From Erysipelothrix sp. (lineage in GTDB: Bacteria > Bacillota_I > Bacilli_A > Erysipelotrichales > Erysipelotrichaceae), in contig JAAZGU010000104.1 of NCBI GenBank assembly GCA_012511085.1, forward strand, positions 1 through 19,458: a DNA stretch of 19,458 bases, read 5' to 3'. The position numbers and the translations under genes were made by a program. The notes under the pieces are model-generated. The model was given only the letters and a program-made list of their open reading frames with translations, made no database searches and was not told the origin of the DNA. Positions 1-6,525 of this stretch are shown piece by piece (the stretch's first letter is position 1; each line of letters begins with the position of its first letter).

Positions 1-1545
1 AACATTTAAAGTCAATAAGTCATAACTAACTTCGATTCCCATCACAGGTTGTTTAACCTCAATTGAAATATTATCCGTATGTCCACCATCATCGGTTGTA
101 ACAGTAATGGTTGCTGAACCCTTCTTCGAGGCCTTTAACAACCCGTTCTCATTAATACTAAGAACCTCAGAGTTGCTAGTACTCCATGTTACATTCTGGT
201 TGTTAGCATCTTCAGGTGTAATTATTGCGGTTAATATAATCTCATCATCAACATTTAAACTTGTTAATGTTTCTTTAATCTTGACTGAAACAACAGGCTG
301 TTTTACCTCAATTAAAATACTATGAGTATATCCACCATCCTCTGTTGTAGCTGTTATGGTTGCCTGGCCTTTCGCTAACGCATGCAAGTTACCTTCTTGA
401 TCGACACTTAAAACCTCCGAATTGCTAGTATTCCATGTTACATTCTGGTTGTTAGCATTTTCTGGTGTAATTATTGCGGTTAATGTAAACTCATCATTAA
501 CATTTAAACTTGTTAATGTTTCTTTAATCTTGACTGAAACAACGGGCTGTTTCACCTCAATTAAAACACTATTTGTATGTCCACCATCTTCGGTTGTGAC
601 AGTAATGGTTGCCTCACCTTTCGCTAACGCTTCCAAGTTGCCCTCTAAATCAACACTTAAAACCTCAGGATTACTACTGCTCCATATTAATGTTTGATTA
701 CTCGCATCTTCTGGTAATACTTTAGCTATTAATCGGAAAGTTTCATTGACCTTTAAACTTGTTAAAGATTCAATTATTTCAACACCAGTTGCTGGCTTTA
801 AAACTGTAATATGAATACTATCACTATGACTATCATTCTTTGTTTTTACTATGATTGTCGCTTCACCTTTAGATACTGCATTCAATATTCCTTCCTCATC
901 CACTATTACAACATCTGGATCACTACTACTCCAATCAACATCACTGTCTGATGCATCTTCAGGGCTGATATTTAAGATAAGTTGTTCAGAAGCTCCGACG
1001 TTTAAAGTAAGTGCTTCTAATTCCAAGTTAAAAGTTTCAATAGGAAGCTTGACATCAATATCAATACTATCATCAAAGTCACCATTTTCAATTGTAACAG
1101 TAATAGTTGCCTCACCTTTCGCTAACGCTTCCAAGTTGCCCTCTAGATCGACACTTAAAACCTCAGGATTACTACTGCTCCATGTTACATTCTGGTTGTT
1201 GGCATCTTCTGGTGAGACGGTAACAGTTAGTTTTTCTGTTTCACCAACATTTAAAGTCGTTACTGTTTCATTGATTTTTACGCTAGTTACAGGTTGGATA
1301 ACTTCAATCGTTGTCTTCGCTTCAAAACCGCCATCAACCGCGATCGCAATGATTTCAACTTCACCACGCTGGTGCGCTAGAATTATGCCATCGTTATCAA
1401 TGCTTGCTTTTTCAGGATTACTACTTAACCAGATTACATCGGTTATGCTAGCATTTTCTGGTTCAATCAAGACACTTAAATTTAAAGTTTCCTCCGCATC
1501 TAAAGTGGCATCATGCGCTTGGATTTCGAGGCCTGTTATAGGATT
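1..1545 (-). repeat. Tandem 249-base coding repeat (BIG2 Ig-like modules)
   Basis: The surface protein gene carries head-to-tail modules of exactly 83 codons. Module starts on the minus strand are near 1545 (A, more divergent, 82 codons), 1299 (B), 1050 (C), 801 (D), 552 (E), 303 (F) and 54 (G, cut by the edge). The A start is approximate; B to G repeat at 249 bases without indels. Most modules open with K-Q/L-P-V/A and carry W-S-S-S-N-P-E-V or a close variant, then an A-K-G-E/Q-A-T-I-T strand. Similarity at DNA level is patchy: modules E and F are nearly identical over about 140 bases, while B and D are nearly identical over a different stretch of about 85 bases. Confidence 0.9.
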
Positions 1546-2418
1546 TATTAACTCTCCATTTAAATTAAACGTAGTTTTAAAATAGGTATCATAAAATGGA
1601 TGTTTTACATACAGTATAATGGCCTCTGATTCAGTGCCTTGGATCGTTAAATTGAATTCACCATTGTTTGTGATTGTAGGTTCTGATTCAAATTCATCAA
1701 AGATGTAATAGTATTCGCTTGCAAAAGCATTCCCAAAGCGGGGCAACATGCCAGTGATTTCAAAATCAAACACGTTTTCATCTTCACCAACTGGTGTTTT
1801 ATCTACATTTAAAATAATGGGTCGAAATGGTGGACGTGTTTTAACTTGATGTTGATTTTCATACAACACAACAACTGATGTTTCGTCAAATTGGTTAATG
1901 ATATCAAGATTTTCTTGATTTGCAAGATCAACTAAATTCTCATTTAGATTAATGGTCACTTCATGGTCTGGATTGTAATCAACCAATTCAGTAATATCTG
2001 TAATGTCATTGTGACGCAGATTAAGTGTCTTGATATTTTCAATAAGTTGGACAACTTTAATTTTATTAAATGATAAATCCAACTCTAACATGTTAACCGC
2101 ATTAAAATGTTGATAATTTTCAATGAAGTTCCATGATAAATCAACACTTTCTAATTTGATGGCATATTCTAAACCTGTCAGATTTGAAATGTTGCGTTTG
2201 CTTGCATCTAAATTAGTGAGTGTTTCCAAGTCATCTTTTAAAATGGGTTCTGTCTCATCTAAATCCAAATGTTGGCGAATGACTGCTTCTAAATGTGCAT
2301 CATAAAACACGACTTCAACATCATCTTCCGCATGCACAAGTTGCTTTGAAAAAACCATTGAAAAAATAAGAACAAGATTAAGTATTAATACAAACAATTT
2401 TCGAACCTTACTTTTCAT
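1..2418 (-). CDS. Secreted LRR and BIG2 Ig-like repeat surface protein (C-terminus beyond window)
   Basis: The open frame runs without a stop from an ATG at 2418 to the window edge, giving 806 visible residues. AAAGGA sits 7 bases before the ATG. Residues 1-30 are a signal peptide: basic MKSKVRK, a hydrophobic core, then V-H-A before E31, a likely signal peptidase I site. No lipobox cysteine is seen. Residues about 67-148 are leucine-rich repeats of about 20-22 residues (LESVDLSWNFIENYQ, LELDLSFNKIKVV, LNLRHNDITDI). An unrecognised linker follows to about 290. From 292 to the edge come at least six complete Ig-like modules with the BIG2 pattern (VTWSSSNPEVLSVD, then G.L.A..KGEATITV), and a seventh begins. 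The layout resembles internalin-like and other cell-surface adhesins of Bacillota. An adhesive or cell-envelope role is inference. The anchor (LPXTG, SLH or a membrane segment) would lie outside the window. GC content is lower than in the housekeeping genes nearby. Confidence 0.88.
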   Translation of the reverse strand, partial: MKSKVRKLFVLILNLVLIFSMVFSKQLVHAEDDVEVVFYDAHLEAVIRQHLDLDETEPILKDDLETLTNLDASKRNISNLTGLEYAIKLESVDLSWNFIENYQHFNAVNMLELDLSFNKIKVVQLIENIKTLNLRHNDITDITELVDYNPDHEVTINLNENLVDLANQENLDIINQFDETSVVVLYENQHQVKTRPPFRPIILNVDKTPVGEDENVFDFEITGMLPRFGNAFASEYYYIFDEFESEPTITNNGEFNLTIQGTESEAIILYVKHPFYDTYFKTTFNLNGELINPITGLEIQAHDATLDAEETLNLSVLIEPENASITDVIWLSSNPEKASIDNDGIILAHQRGEVEIIAIAVDGGFEAKTTIEVIQPVTSVKINETVTTLNVGETEKLTVTVSPEDANNQNVTWSSSNPEVLSVDLEGNLEALAKGEATITVTIENGDFDDSIDIDVKLPIETFNLELEALTLNVGASEQLILNISPEDASDSDVDWSSSDPDVVIVDEEGILNAVSKGEATIIVKTKNDSHSDSIHITVLKPATGVEIIESLTSLKVNETFRLIAKVLPEDASNQTLIWSSSNPEVLSVDLEGNLEALAKGEATITVTTEDGGHTNSVLIEVKQPVVSVKIKETLTSLNVNDEFTLTAIITPENANNQNVTWNTSNSEVLSVDQEGNLHALAKGQATITATTEDGGYTHSILIEVKQPVVSVKIKETLTSLNVDDEIILTAIITPEDANNQNVTWSTSNSEVLSINENGLLKASKKGSATITVTTDDGGHTDNISIEVKQPVMGIEVSYDLLTLNV

Positions 2419-2489
2419 ACAATGGTCCTTTCAATAGTTATATTTGTTACTAAACATCATTATTTTAACATGCTATTCAAATCTGGTGT

Positions 2490-3395
2490 TTATTTCATGT
2501 CATTAAACATGTAAGCAATTTGGTCCCATAGCGCTTGTCTTTCCACATCAAACAACACTTCATGCGCTACATTGCTGATCATGGAAATCACCACTTCACT
2601 AAAACCGAGGTCTTGGTACTTTCGCATTTGACGTTGAATTTGATCCACATTGATGCTCACATCATCTTCACCAACAATAAACCAAATAAAGGTATCCAAA
2701 TTATCTGACATTTGATTAAAATGCCGAACATCATAAAAGCCATCCAATAAATCCACGAGACCTTGATTGGTAAACTTGAAGCCACATAAAGGATCCGCTT
2801 GATAAGCTTTGATGTTGTCTTGATCGTGACTCAGCCATGCAAGTGGTGCTTGGCTTGGTGTTTTTTTATCAAACTTCGCAAACGAAGATTGATACAAGAG
2901 ATGACTTGGTTGCGTTTTAGAAAAGACGGCGATGGCTTTCGCAATCAGCTGTAGCCCTTTGAGCCCAACTGGAATTTCAGGAACACCCGTCAATATCAAG
3001 TGACTCACTTCTTGTTTGTGACGTTTAAAATAGGACTGGGCAACGATTGAACCCATGCTATGACCAAGCAATGCGTAAGTCTCAACCTGACTTATTGATT
3101 GTGCTTGTTTAATTAAGTCATGCAAGTCCTCAAGGTTTAAAAACCAACCATCCTGATTGGCAAAATGACCTTTGATATGCCCTTCAAACAAACTTTGACC
3201 ATGCCCACGATGATCACAAACGAGGACATTAAAGCCTTGTTTATTGAAAAACAAGGCAAAATCATCGTACCGCTCTTTATGCTCTGCCATCCCATGAAAG
3301 ATGACAAGCAATTGCTTGGGATTGGGGATGGTATAAAAGTTTGCGTAAACCCACTGGTTATCGCTTGGATTAACTGTTTGCAGTGTTTGTTTCAT
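2490..3395 (-). CDS. Alpha/beta hydrolase, lysophospholipase / monoacylglycerol lipase-like
   Basis: This is a 301-residue single-domain hydrolase of the serine alpha/beta fold (Hydrolase_4, PldB or monoacylglycerol lipase type). The oxyanion-side HGMAEHKERY motif is at residues 34-43. The family's DHRGHGQS is at 61-68. The nucleophile elbow GHSMGS is at 111-116 with Ser113. The likely acid is Asp244 or Asp245 in GEDD, and His278 in NVAHEV completes the triad. Length is normal for the family. No signal peptide is seen, so it is probably cytoplasmic and acts on monoacylglycerol or lysophospholipid; the exact substrate cannot be read from sequence. The gene is divergent from tmcAL with only 35 bases between the start codons. 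A weak AGGAT ribosome binding site precedes the ATG. The surface protein gene starts 71 bases downstream with no clear terminator between them. Confidence 0.85.
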   Translation of the reverse strand: MKQTLQTVNPSDNQWVYANFYTIPNPKQLLVIFHGMAEHKERYDDFALFFNKQGFNVLVCDHRGHGQSLFEGHIKGHFANQDGWFLNLEDLHDLIKQAQSISQVETYALLGHSMGSIVAQSYFKRHKQEVSHLILTGVPEIPVGLKGLQLIAKAIAVFSKTQPSHLLYQSSFAKFDKKTPSQAPLAWLSHDQDNIKAYQADPLCGFKFTNQGLVDLLDGFYDVRHFNQMSDNLDTFIWFIVGEDDVSINVDQIQRQMRKYQDLGFSEVVISMISNVAHEVLFDVERQALWDQIAYMFNDMK

Positions 3396-3413
3396 ATTCT
3401 ATCCTGTGGCACT

Positions 3414-3424
3414 TATGCTACAAT
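3414..3424 (+). promoter_or_regulatory. Candidate extended -10 promoter of tmcAL, possibly leaderless
   Basis: TGCTACAAT (3416-3424, allowing TG-n-TACAAT) matches an extended -10 element, and no clear -35 is present at 17 bases. Transcription would start about 7 bases further on, at or next to the ATG at 3431. No purine-rich ribosome binding site lies between this element and the ATG, which is consistent with a leaderless message. Confidence 0.4.
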
Positions 3425-3453
3425 AATACCATGAAACTAACAGGAATTGTCAT
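3423..3453 (-). promoter_or_regulatory. Candidate promoter of the hydrolase gene
   Basis: On the minus strand, ATGACA (3448-3453) and TATTAT (3423-3428) are separated by 19 bases, about 28 bases upstream of the ATG at 3395. The -35 box would lie inside the first codons of tmcAL. The fit is moderate because the spacer is long. Confidence 0.35.
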
Positions 3454-4546
3454 TGAATATAACCCCCTGCATCACGGGCACATTCATCATATCAAGCAAA
3501 GTCGACAGTTAACACAGCCTGATGCCTTAATTGGTGTCATGTCGCCACATTTTGTGCAACGTGGAGAAATGGCCATCCTCGACAAATGGACACGTACTGA
3601 GGCTGCCTTGCAGCATGGTGTTGATTTAGTCATTGAACTACCAACCCTGTATGCTCTGCAAGCCGCGCAAGAATTCGCCAATGGGGCCGTGGCACTCTTG
3701 CATAAGGCGCAAATGAACCACCTAGTCTTTGGTAGTGAAAGCAACGACTTAAAGACCATTTTAGAAATTGCGGACTTACCCATCAATGCCAACCATTTAA
3801 GAGAAAGCATGAAAACTGGAGTTTCCTACCCCAAGGCAATCTCACTCTTTGCGGGTTCTTACCATCCCAACGACATTTTAGCGATTGCTTATGCGAAAGC
3901 CGCCAAAAACAAAAATATTCAACTGCACAGTGTTTTACGCAGCGGTGGTTACCTTGATGAAACCCTCACCCAGGAATTTGTGAGTGCCACTGCGATTCGC
4001 AAAGCTATGCATGCGGCGGATGATGTATCCATGCACACCCCCATGGATGATTTGGATGGTGATTACCCAAGTTGGGATAAAGCCTATGGCTTATTACGAT
4101 ACAAACTACTATCTACCCCTAAAGAGCAACTACAAGCCATTTTCTTAATCAGTGAAGGTATTGAAAATCACTTGATAAAGATGGCAACCCAACATGATAC
4201 TTTTGATAATTTCGTATCACATGCGATCACCAAACGTTATTCTAAATCTCGTATCTTACGCACGTGCGCTCATATTTTGTTGCACACCACAAAAACCTTT
4301 GCGCAGGAATACCCTAAAGATATTCCAATGCGTGTTTTAGGATTTAATCAGAAAGGACGTAAAGTCCTGCAACACTATAAAGCGCAAGGCATCCAAGCCA
4401 TCACCCGCTTTAATCAAATACCTAAAATAGCACGCGCCTATGAATTGCAGGCAACAACCATTTACAGCCTGCAACTGCAACCTGATAAAGCAAAAGCACT
4501 GATTCAACGTGAAGTTGGAAGTCCTGTTATTATCAAATCACCATAA
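3431..4546 (+). CDS. tmcAL: tRNA(Met) cytidine acetate ligase TmcAL (YlbM family)
   Basis: TmcAL is the Bacillota enzyme that acetylates the wobble cytidine of elongator tRNA(Met) (ac4C34) using acetate and ATP. The protein has 371 residues from the ATG at 3431. The HIGH-superfamily nucleotidyltransferase motif is at the N-terminus: GIVIEYNPLHHGHIHHI, with His-Gly-His at residues 15-17. It is followed by the family signatures VMSPHFVQRGEMAILDKW (36-53) and GSES (101-104), then SATAIRKAM. The C-terminal part carries a basic KRYSKSRILRT stretch, a likely tRNA-binding region. The frame stays open upstream to an ATG at 3383, but that would overlap the start of the divergent hydrolase, and family members begin at MK.TGIV.EYNP. 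There is no Shine-Dalgarno sequence before the chosen ATG. It is one of only two plus-strand genes here. Confidence 0.92.
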   Translation: MKLTGIVIEYNPLHHGHIHHIKQSRQLTQPDALIGVMSPHFVQRGEMAILDKWTRTEAALQHGVDLVIELPTLYALQAAQEFANGAVALLHKAQMNHLVFGSESNDLKTILEIADLPINANHLRESMKTGVSYPKAISLFAGSYHPNDILAIAYAKAAKNKNIQLHSVLRSGGYLDETLTQEFVSATAIRKAMHAADDVSMHTPMDDLDGDYPSWDKAYGLLRYKLLSTPKEQLQAIFLISEGIENHLIKMATQHDTFDNFVSHAITKRYSKSRILRTCAHILLHTTKTFAQEYPKDIPMRVLGFNQKGRKVLQHYKAQGIQAITRFNQIPKIARAYELQATTIYSLQLQPDKAKALIQREVGSPVIIKSP

Positions 4547-4559
4547 GTAATTAAAATAA

Positions 4560-4588
4560 TTGCTTATATAGGGTAAATCCTATATACG
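4560..4588 (+). promoter_or_regulatory. Candidate promoter of the XRE regulator
   Basis: TTGCTT (4560-4565) and TATACG (4583-4588) are 17 bases apart. An alternative -10, TATATA (4581-4586), gives a spacer of 15. The box region is almost entirely covered by the palindrome at 4565-4586, so a bound regulator would block RNA polymerase. The ribosome binding site AGAAAGG is at 4595-4601, 7 bases before the ATG. Confidence 0.45.
4565..4586. promoter_or_regulatory. Palindromic operator upstream of the XRE regulator
   Basis: This is a perfect inverted repeat, TATATAGG - 6 bases - CCTATATA, placed between the stop of tmcAL and the regulator's ribosome binding site and overlapping its promoter. XRE/HigA-type antitoxins typically repress their own promoters by binding AT-rich palindromes of this size, so autoregulation is the likely role. 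Confidence 0.65.
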
Positions 4589-4608
4589 TAAGATAGAAAG
4601 GTTAAACT

Positions 4609-4893
4609 ATGAAAACACAAACTGAACAACTCATGGATCAAATAATTGCAGATAATCCTAAAGAAAATAAAAATATCTTAGCTGAAATTCGAGCTGAAAA
4701 AGCATTTGGAAGGCAGTTAAAAGAAATACGTTTAAAAGCTAATATCGACCAAAAAACATTAGCTAAAAAAACACGAATGAGACAAGCCGATATCAGTCGA
4801 ATTGAAAATGGTTTAACAAACCCAACCATCCAAACTGTTTCTAAGTTACTTAAGGCTCTCAATAAAAAAATTGAAATTGTAGACATCAAATAA
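4609..4893 (+). CDS. XRE-family HTH regulator, HigA-like orphan antitoxin
   Basis: This is a 94-residue protein. Residues 1-30 form a charged helical arm, and about 34-90 form a lambda-repressor-type (XRE) helix-turn-helix: FGRQLKEIRLKANIDQK, then QADISRIENG with the recognition helix at about 59-67, then NPTIQTVSKLLKALNKKIEI. The short arm plus C-terminal HTH is the layout of HigA-type antitoxins of RelE/HigB systems. HigB toxin genes usually lie directly upstream, but here the upstream neighbour is tmcAL and downstream is a terminator, so no toxin partner is seen. GC content is about 30% by hand count, clearly below the neighbouring housekeeping genes, which suggests a separate origin. A start at the ATG at 4609 is supported by AGAAAGG. 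A plain autoregulated transcription factor is the alternative. Confidence 0.82.
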   Translation: MKTQTEQLMDQIIADNPKENKNILAEIRAEKAFGRQLKEIRLKANIDQKTLAKKTRMRQADISRIENGLTNPTIQTVSKLLKALNKKIEIVDIK

Positions 4894-4920
4894 AGCACTC
4901 AAACTCAAGCATAAAAAATA

Positions 4921-4947
4921 GATGATTTATCAATCCGATAAATCATC
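4921..4947. terminator. Bidirectional Rho-independent terminator between the XRE gene and yebC
   Basis: A perfect 11-base stem (GATGATTTATC / GATAAATCATC) has a 5-base loop. On the plus strand it is followed by TTTAAGTTTT, and on the minus strand by TATTTTTT. It can therefore end the regulator transcript and, with the better U-run, the pheS-pheT-SDR-yebC transcript coming from the other side. Confidence 0.85.
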
Positions 4948-5004
4948 TTTAAGTTTTGTATATTTAATCTGTCTACCAGACGGGGGTCATATCATAACGG
5001 TGCT

Positions 5005-5721
5005 TTACATTTTTACGTTGTGGTAGACGTTCGCAACATCTTCCACCTCATCAAGCATGGCCAACAATTTATCAAAAGCAAGTTGGTCCTCAGCATTTAA
5101 AGTGACTTCCATTTGCGGTAAGTAGCTCGTTTCAAGCTGGGCAAACTCGATTTCCCCCAGGCTTGCTTCAAGCGCATCTTTGGCTTTGTATAAATCCTGC
5201 GGAACTGTTAACACACTGATGTGGTCATCGTCTTTTTCAATGTCCACAACATCGACCTCCGCATCCAAACAAATTTCTAATATTTGATCTTCATCTTCAA
5301 AAATAAAACTTAAAATCCCAACATGATCGTATAAAAAGGTCACGCTGTTTAAAACACCAAGTTTTCCTTGGTTTTTTGTAAAACAATTACGTACTTCGGA
5401 AACCGTGCGATTCACATTATCAGTTAAACACTCAACGATGATGCTGCTAGCTCCAGGACCATACCCTTCATAACGAACTTCATCGTATTGGGTACTGTCA
5501 CTGCCCTTGGCCTTTTCAATGGCCCGATTGATAATATCACTGGGCACTTGTGCAGCTTTTGCCTTTTCAATCACGCGTTTTAAATTTAAATTCATGTCAG
5601 GATTGGGTTCCCCAGATTTTGCCGCAACATAAATTTCCTTACCGAAGCGTGAATAGACTTTTGTTTTAGCCGCGGCTGTTTTTGCCATGGCCGCTTTGCG
5701 TACTTCAAATGCACGTCCCAT
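5005..5721 (-). CDS. yebC: YebC/TACO1 family protein
   Basis: This 238-residue YebC/PmpR (TACO1) family protein is of the form that begins MGRAFEVRKAA. Conserved stretches include KVYSRFGKEIYVAAKSGEP, RAIEKAKG and YEGYGPGASSIIVE followed by TDNVNRTVSEVR. Length is typical for the family's three-domain fold. Members have been described as transcriptional regulators, and more recently as translation factors that help ribosomes through difficult stretches such as proline runs. Which applies here is not visible. It is the last gene of the pheS-pheT-SDR-yebC series: its AAAGGAG ribosome binding site is formed by the last codons of the SDR gene, whose stop lies 3 bases before this ATG. Translation of the two is therefore probably linked. 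A bidirectional terminator follows. Confidence 0.92.
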   Translation of the reverse strand: MGRAFEVRKAAMAKTAAAKTKVYSRFGKEIYVAAKSGEPNPDMNLNLKRVIEKAKAAQVPSDIINRAIEKAKGSDSTQYDEVRYEGYGPGASSIIVECLTDNVNRTVSEVRNCFTKNQGKLGVLNSVTFLYDHVGILSFIFEDEDQILEICLDAEVDVVDIEKDDDHISVLTVPQDLYKAKDALEASLGEIEFAQLETSYLPQMEVTLNAEDQLAFDKLLAMLDEVEDVANVYHNVKM

Positions 5722-5724
5722 ACC

Positions 5725-6525
5725 CTACTCCTTTACAAAACGATGATGTTGGATTTTTGCCATGATATTCGCCATGGCCGTGTGCGGCACAAGTCCAATC
5801 AAGCGCACTAACAGCGCGTGTTCTTTTTTACTGTAAATAATCTTTTTACGCTTATCCAAACCTGCCAGTAAGGCTTTAATGGCTGCTTGAACATCTTGTG
5901 ATCCCAACATCTTCAATGAAAAGGGCGACTCCCCTTTTTTCTCGGCTTTCGCCACATCGTTAAACTCGGTAACTACCGGTCCCGGCACAAACACACTCAC
6001 AGACACATCTTGCTTTTTTAATTCCATGGCTAAAGCTAAAGAAAAGTTAAGCACGTAACTCTTAGTTGCGTAATAAACGTCCATGTTTGGGCCCGGCATA
6101 AAGCCTGCCAAAGATCCAACATTGCATATCTGGCCCTTGGGATTCATAAACGGCAACAAATGATAAGTTAATTGCGTTAAACGCATAACATTGAGGGTAA
6201 CCATGGCTTCCAGTTTACGAATATCTGCGTTTTTAAATTCATTGTAATCGCCAAAACCAGCGTTGTTTAAAAACAAATCCAAGGTCAGCCAATTGTGCCG
6301 TAAGTAACTCATGAGTTCAAAGATGCTTTTCTCATCCAATAAATCCAAAGCTACGACATGGGTTGTCGTATGATACTGCTTAAAAAGTGTGGCGGCAAGT
6401 TCCTCAAGTTTGGCACGACGCCGCGCAACCACCACTAAATCGTAACCACGCGCTGCCAATTGCCGGGCACTTTCATAACCAAGGCCCGAACTCGCCCCTG
6501 TGATTAAGGCAATTTTCTTTTTCAT
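5725..6525 (-). CDS. Short-chain dehydrogenase/reductase (SDR)
   Basis: This is a 266-residue classical SDR with a single Rossmann domain. The cofactor motif TGASSGLG is at residues 9-16, and VVARRRAKL at 32-40 has basic residues after strand 2, which favours NADP(H). NNAG is at 87-90, the catalytic serine is in NVGS (Ser138), and Tyr151-x-x-x-Lys155 is in VYYATKSY. PGPVVTEF follows at 181-188. The C-terminal 40 residues are basic. The substrate is unknown; similar proteins in Bacillota are annotated as DltE/YqjQ-like oxidoreductases. The ATG overlaps the pheT stop codon by 4 bases (ATGA), so it is translationally coupled to pheT, although no shared function is evident. Confidence 0.88.
   Translation of the reverse strand: MKKKIALITGASSGLGYESARQLAARGYDLVVVARRRAKLEELAATLFKQYHTTTHVVALDLLDEKSIFELMSYLRHNWLTLDLFLNNAGFGDYNEFKNADIRKLEAMVTLNVMRLTQLTYHLLPFMNPKGQICNVGSLAGFMPGPNMDVYYATKSYVLNFSLALAMELKKQDVSVSVFVPGPVVTEFNDVAKAEKKGESPFSLKMLGSQDVQAAIKALLAGLDKRKKIIYSKKEHALLVRLIGLVPHTAMANIMAKIQHHRFVKE

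Noticed and set aside
1..1299. Regular repeats considered as a CRISPR array or satellite DNA
   Set aside because: The period is 249 bases, in frame, with protein-level conservation and no unique spacers, so they are coding domain repeats.
107..1585. Several plus-strand open frames with repeated hydrophobic Leu/Ser/Val-rich translations
   Set aside because: They are antisense readings of the periodic Ig-like repeats. The minus strand has one unbroken frame with a signal peptide and clear domains, and the plus frames lack ribosome binding sites.
3383..3430. Upstream extension of tmcAL to an ATG at 3383
   Set aside because: It would overlap the divergent hydrolase start and add 16 residues before the conserved N-terminus, and the -10 element lies within it.
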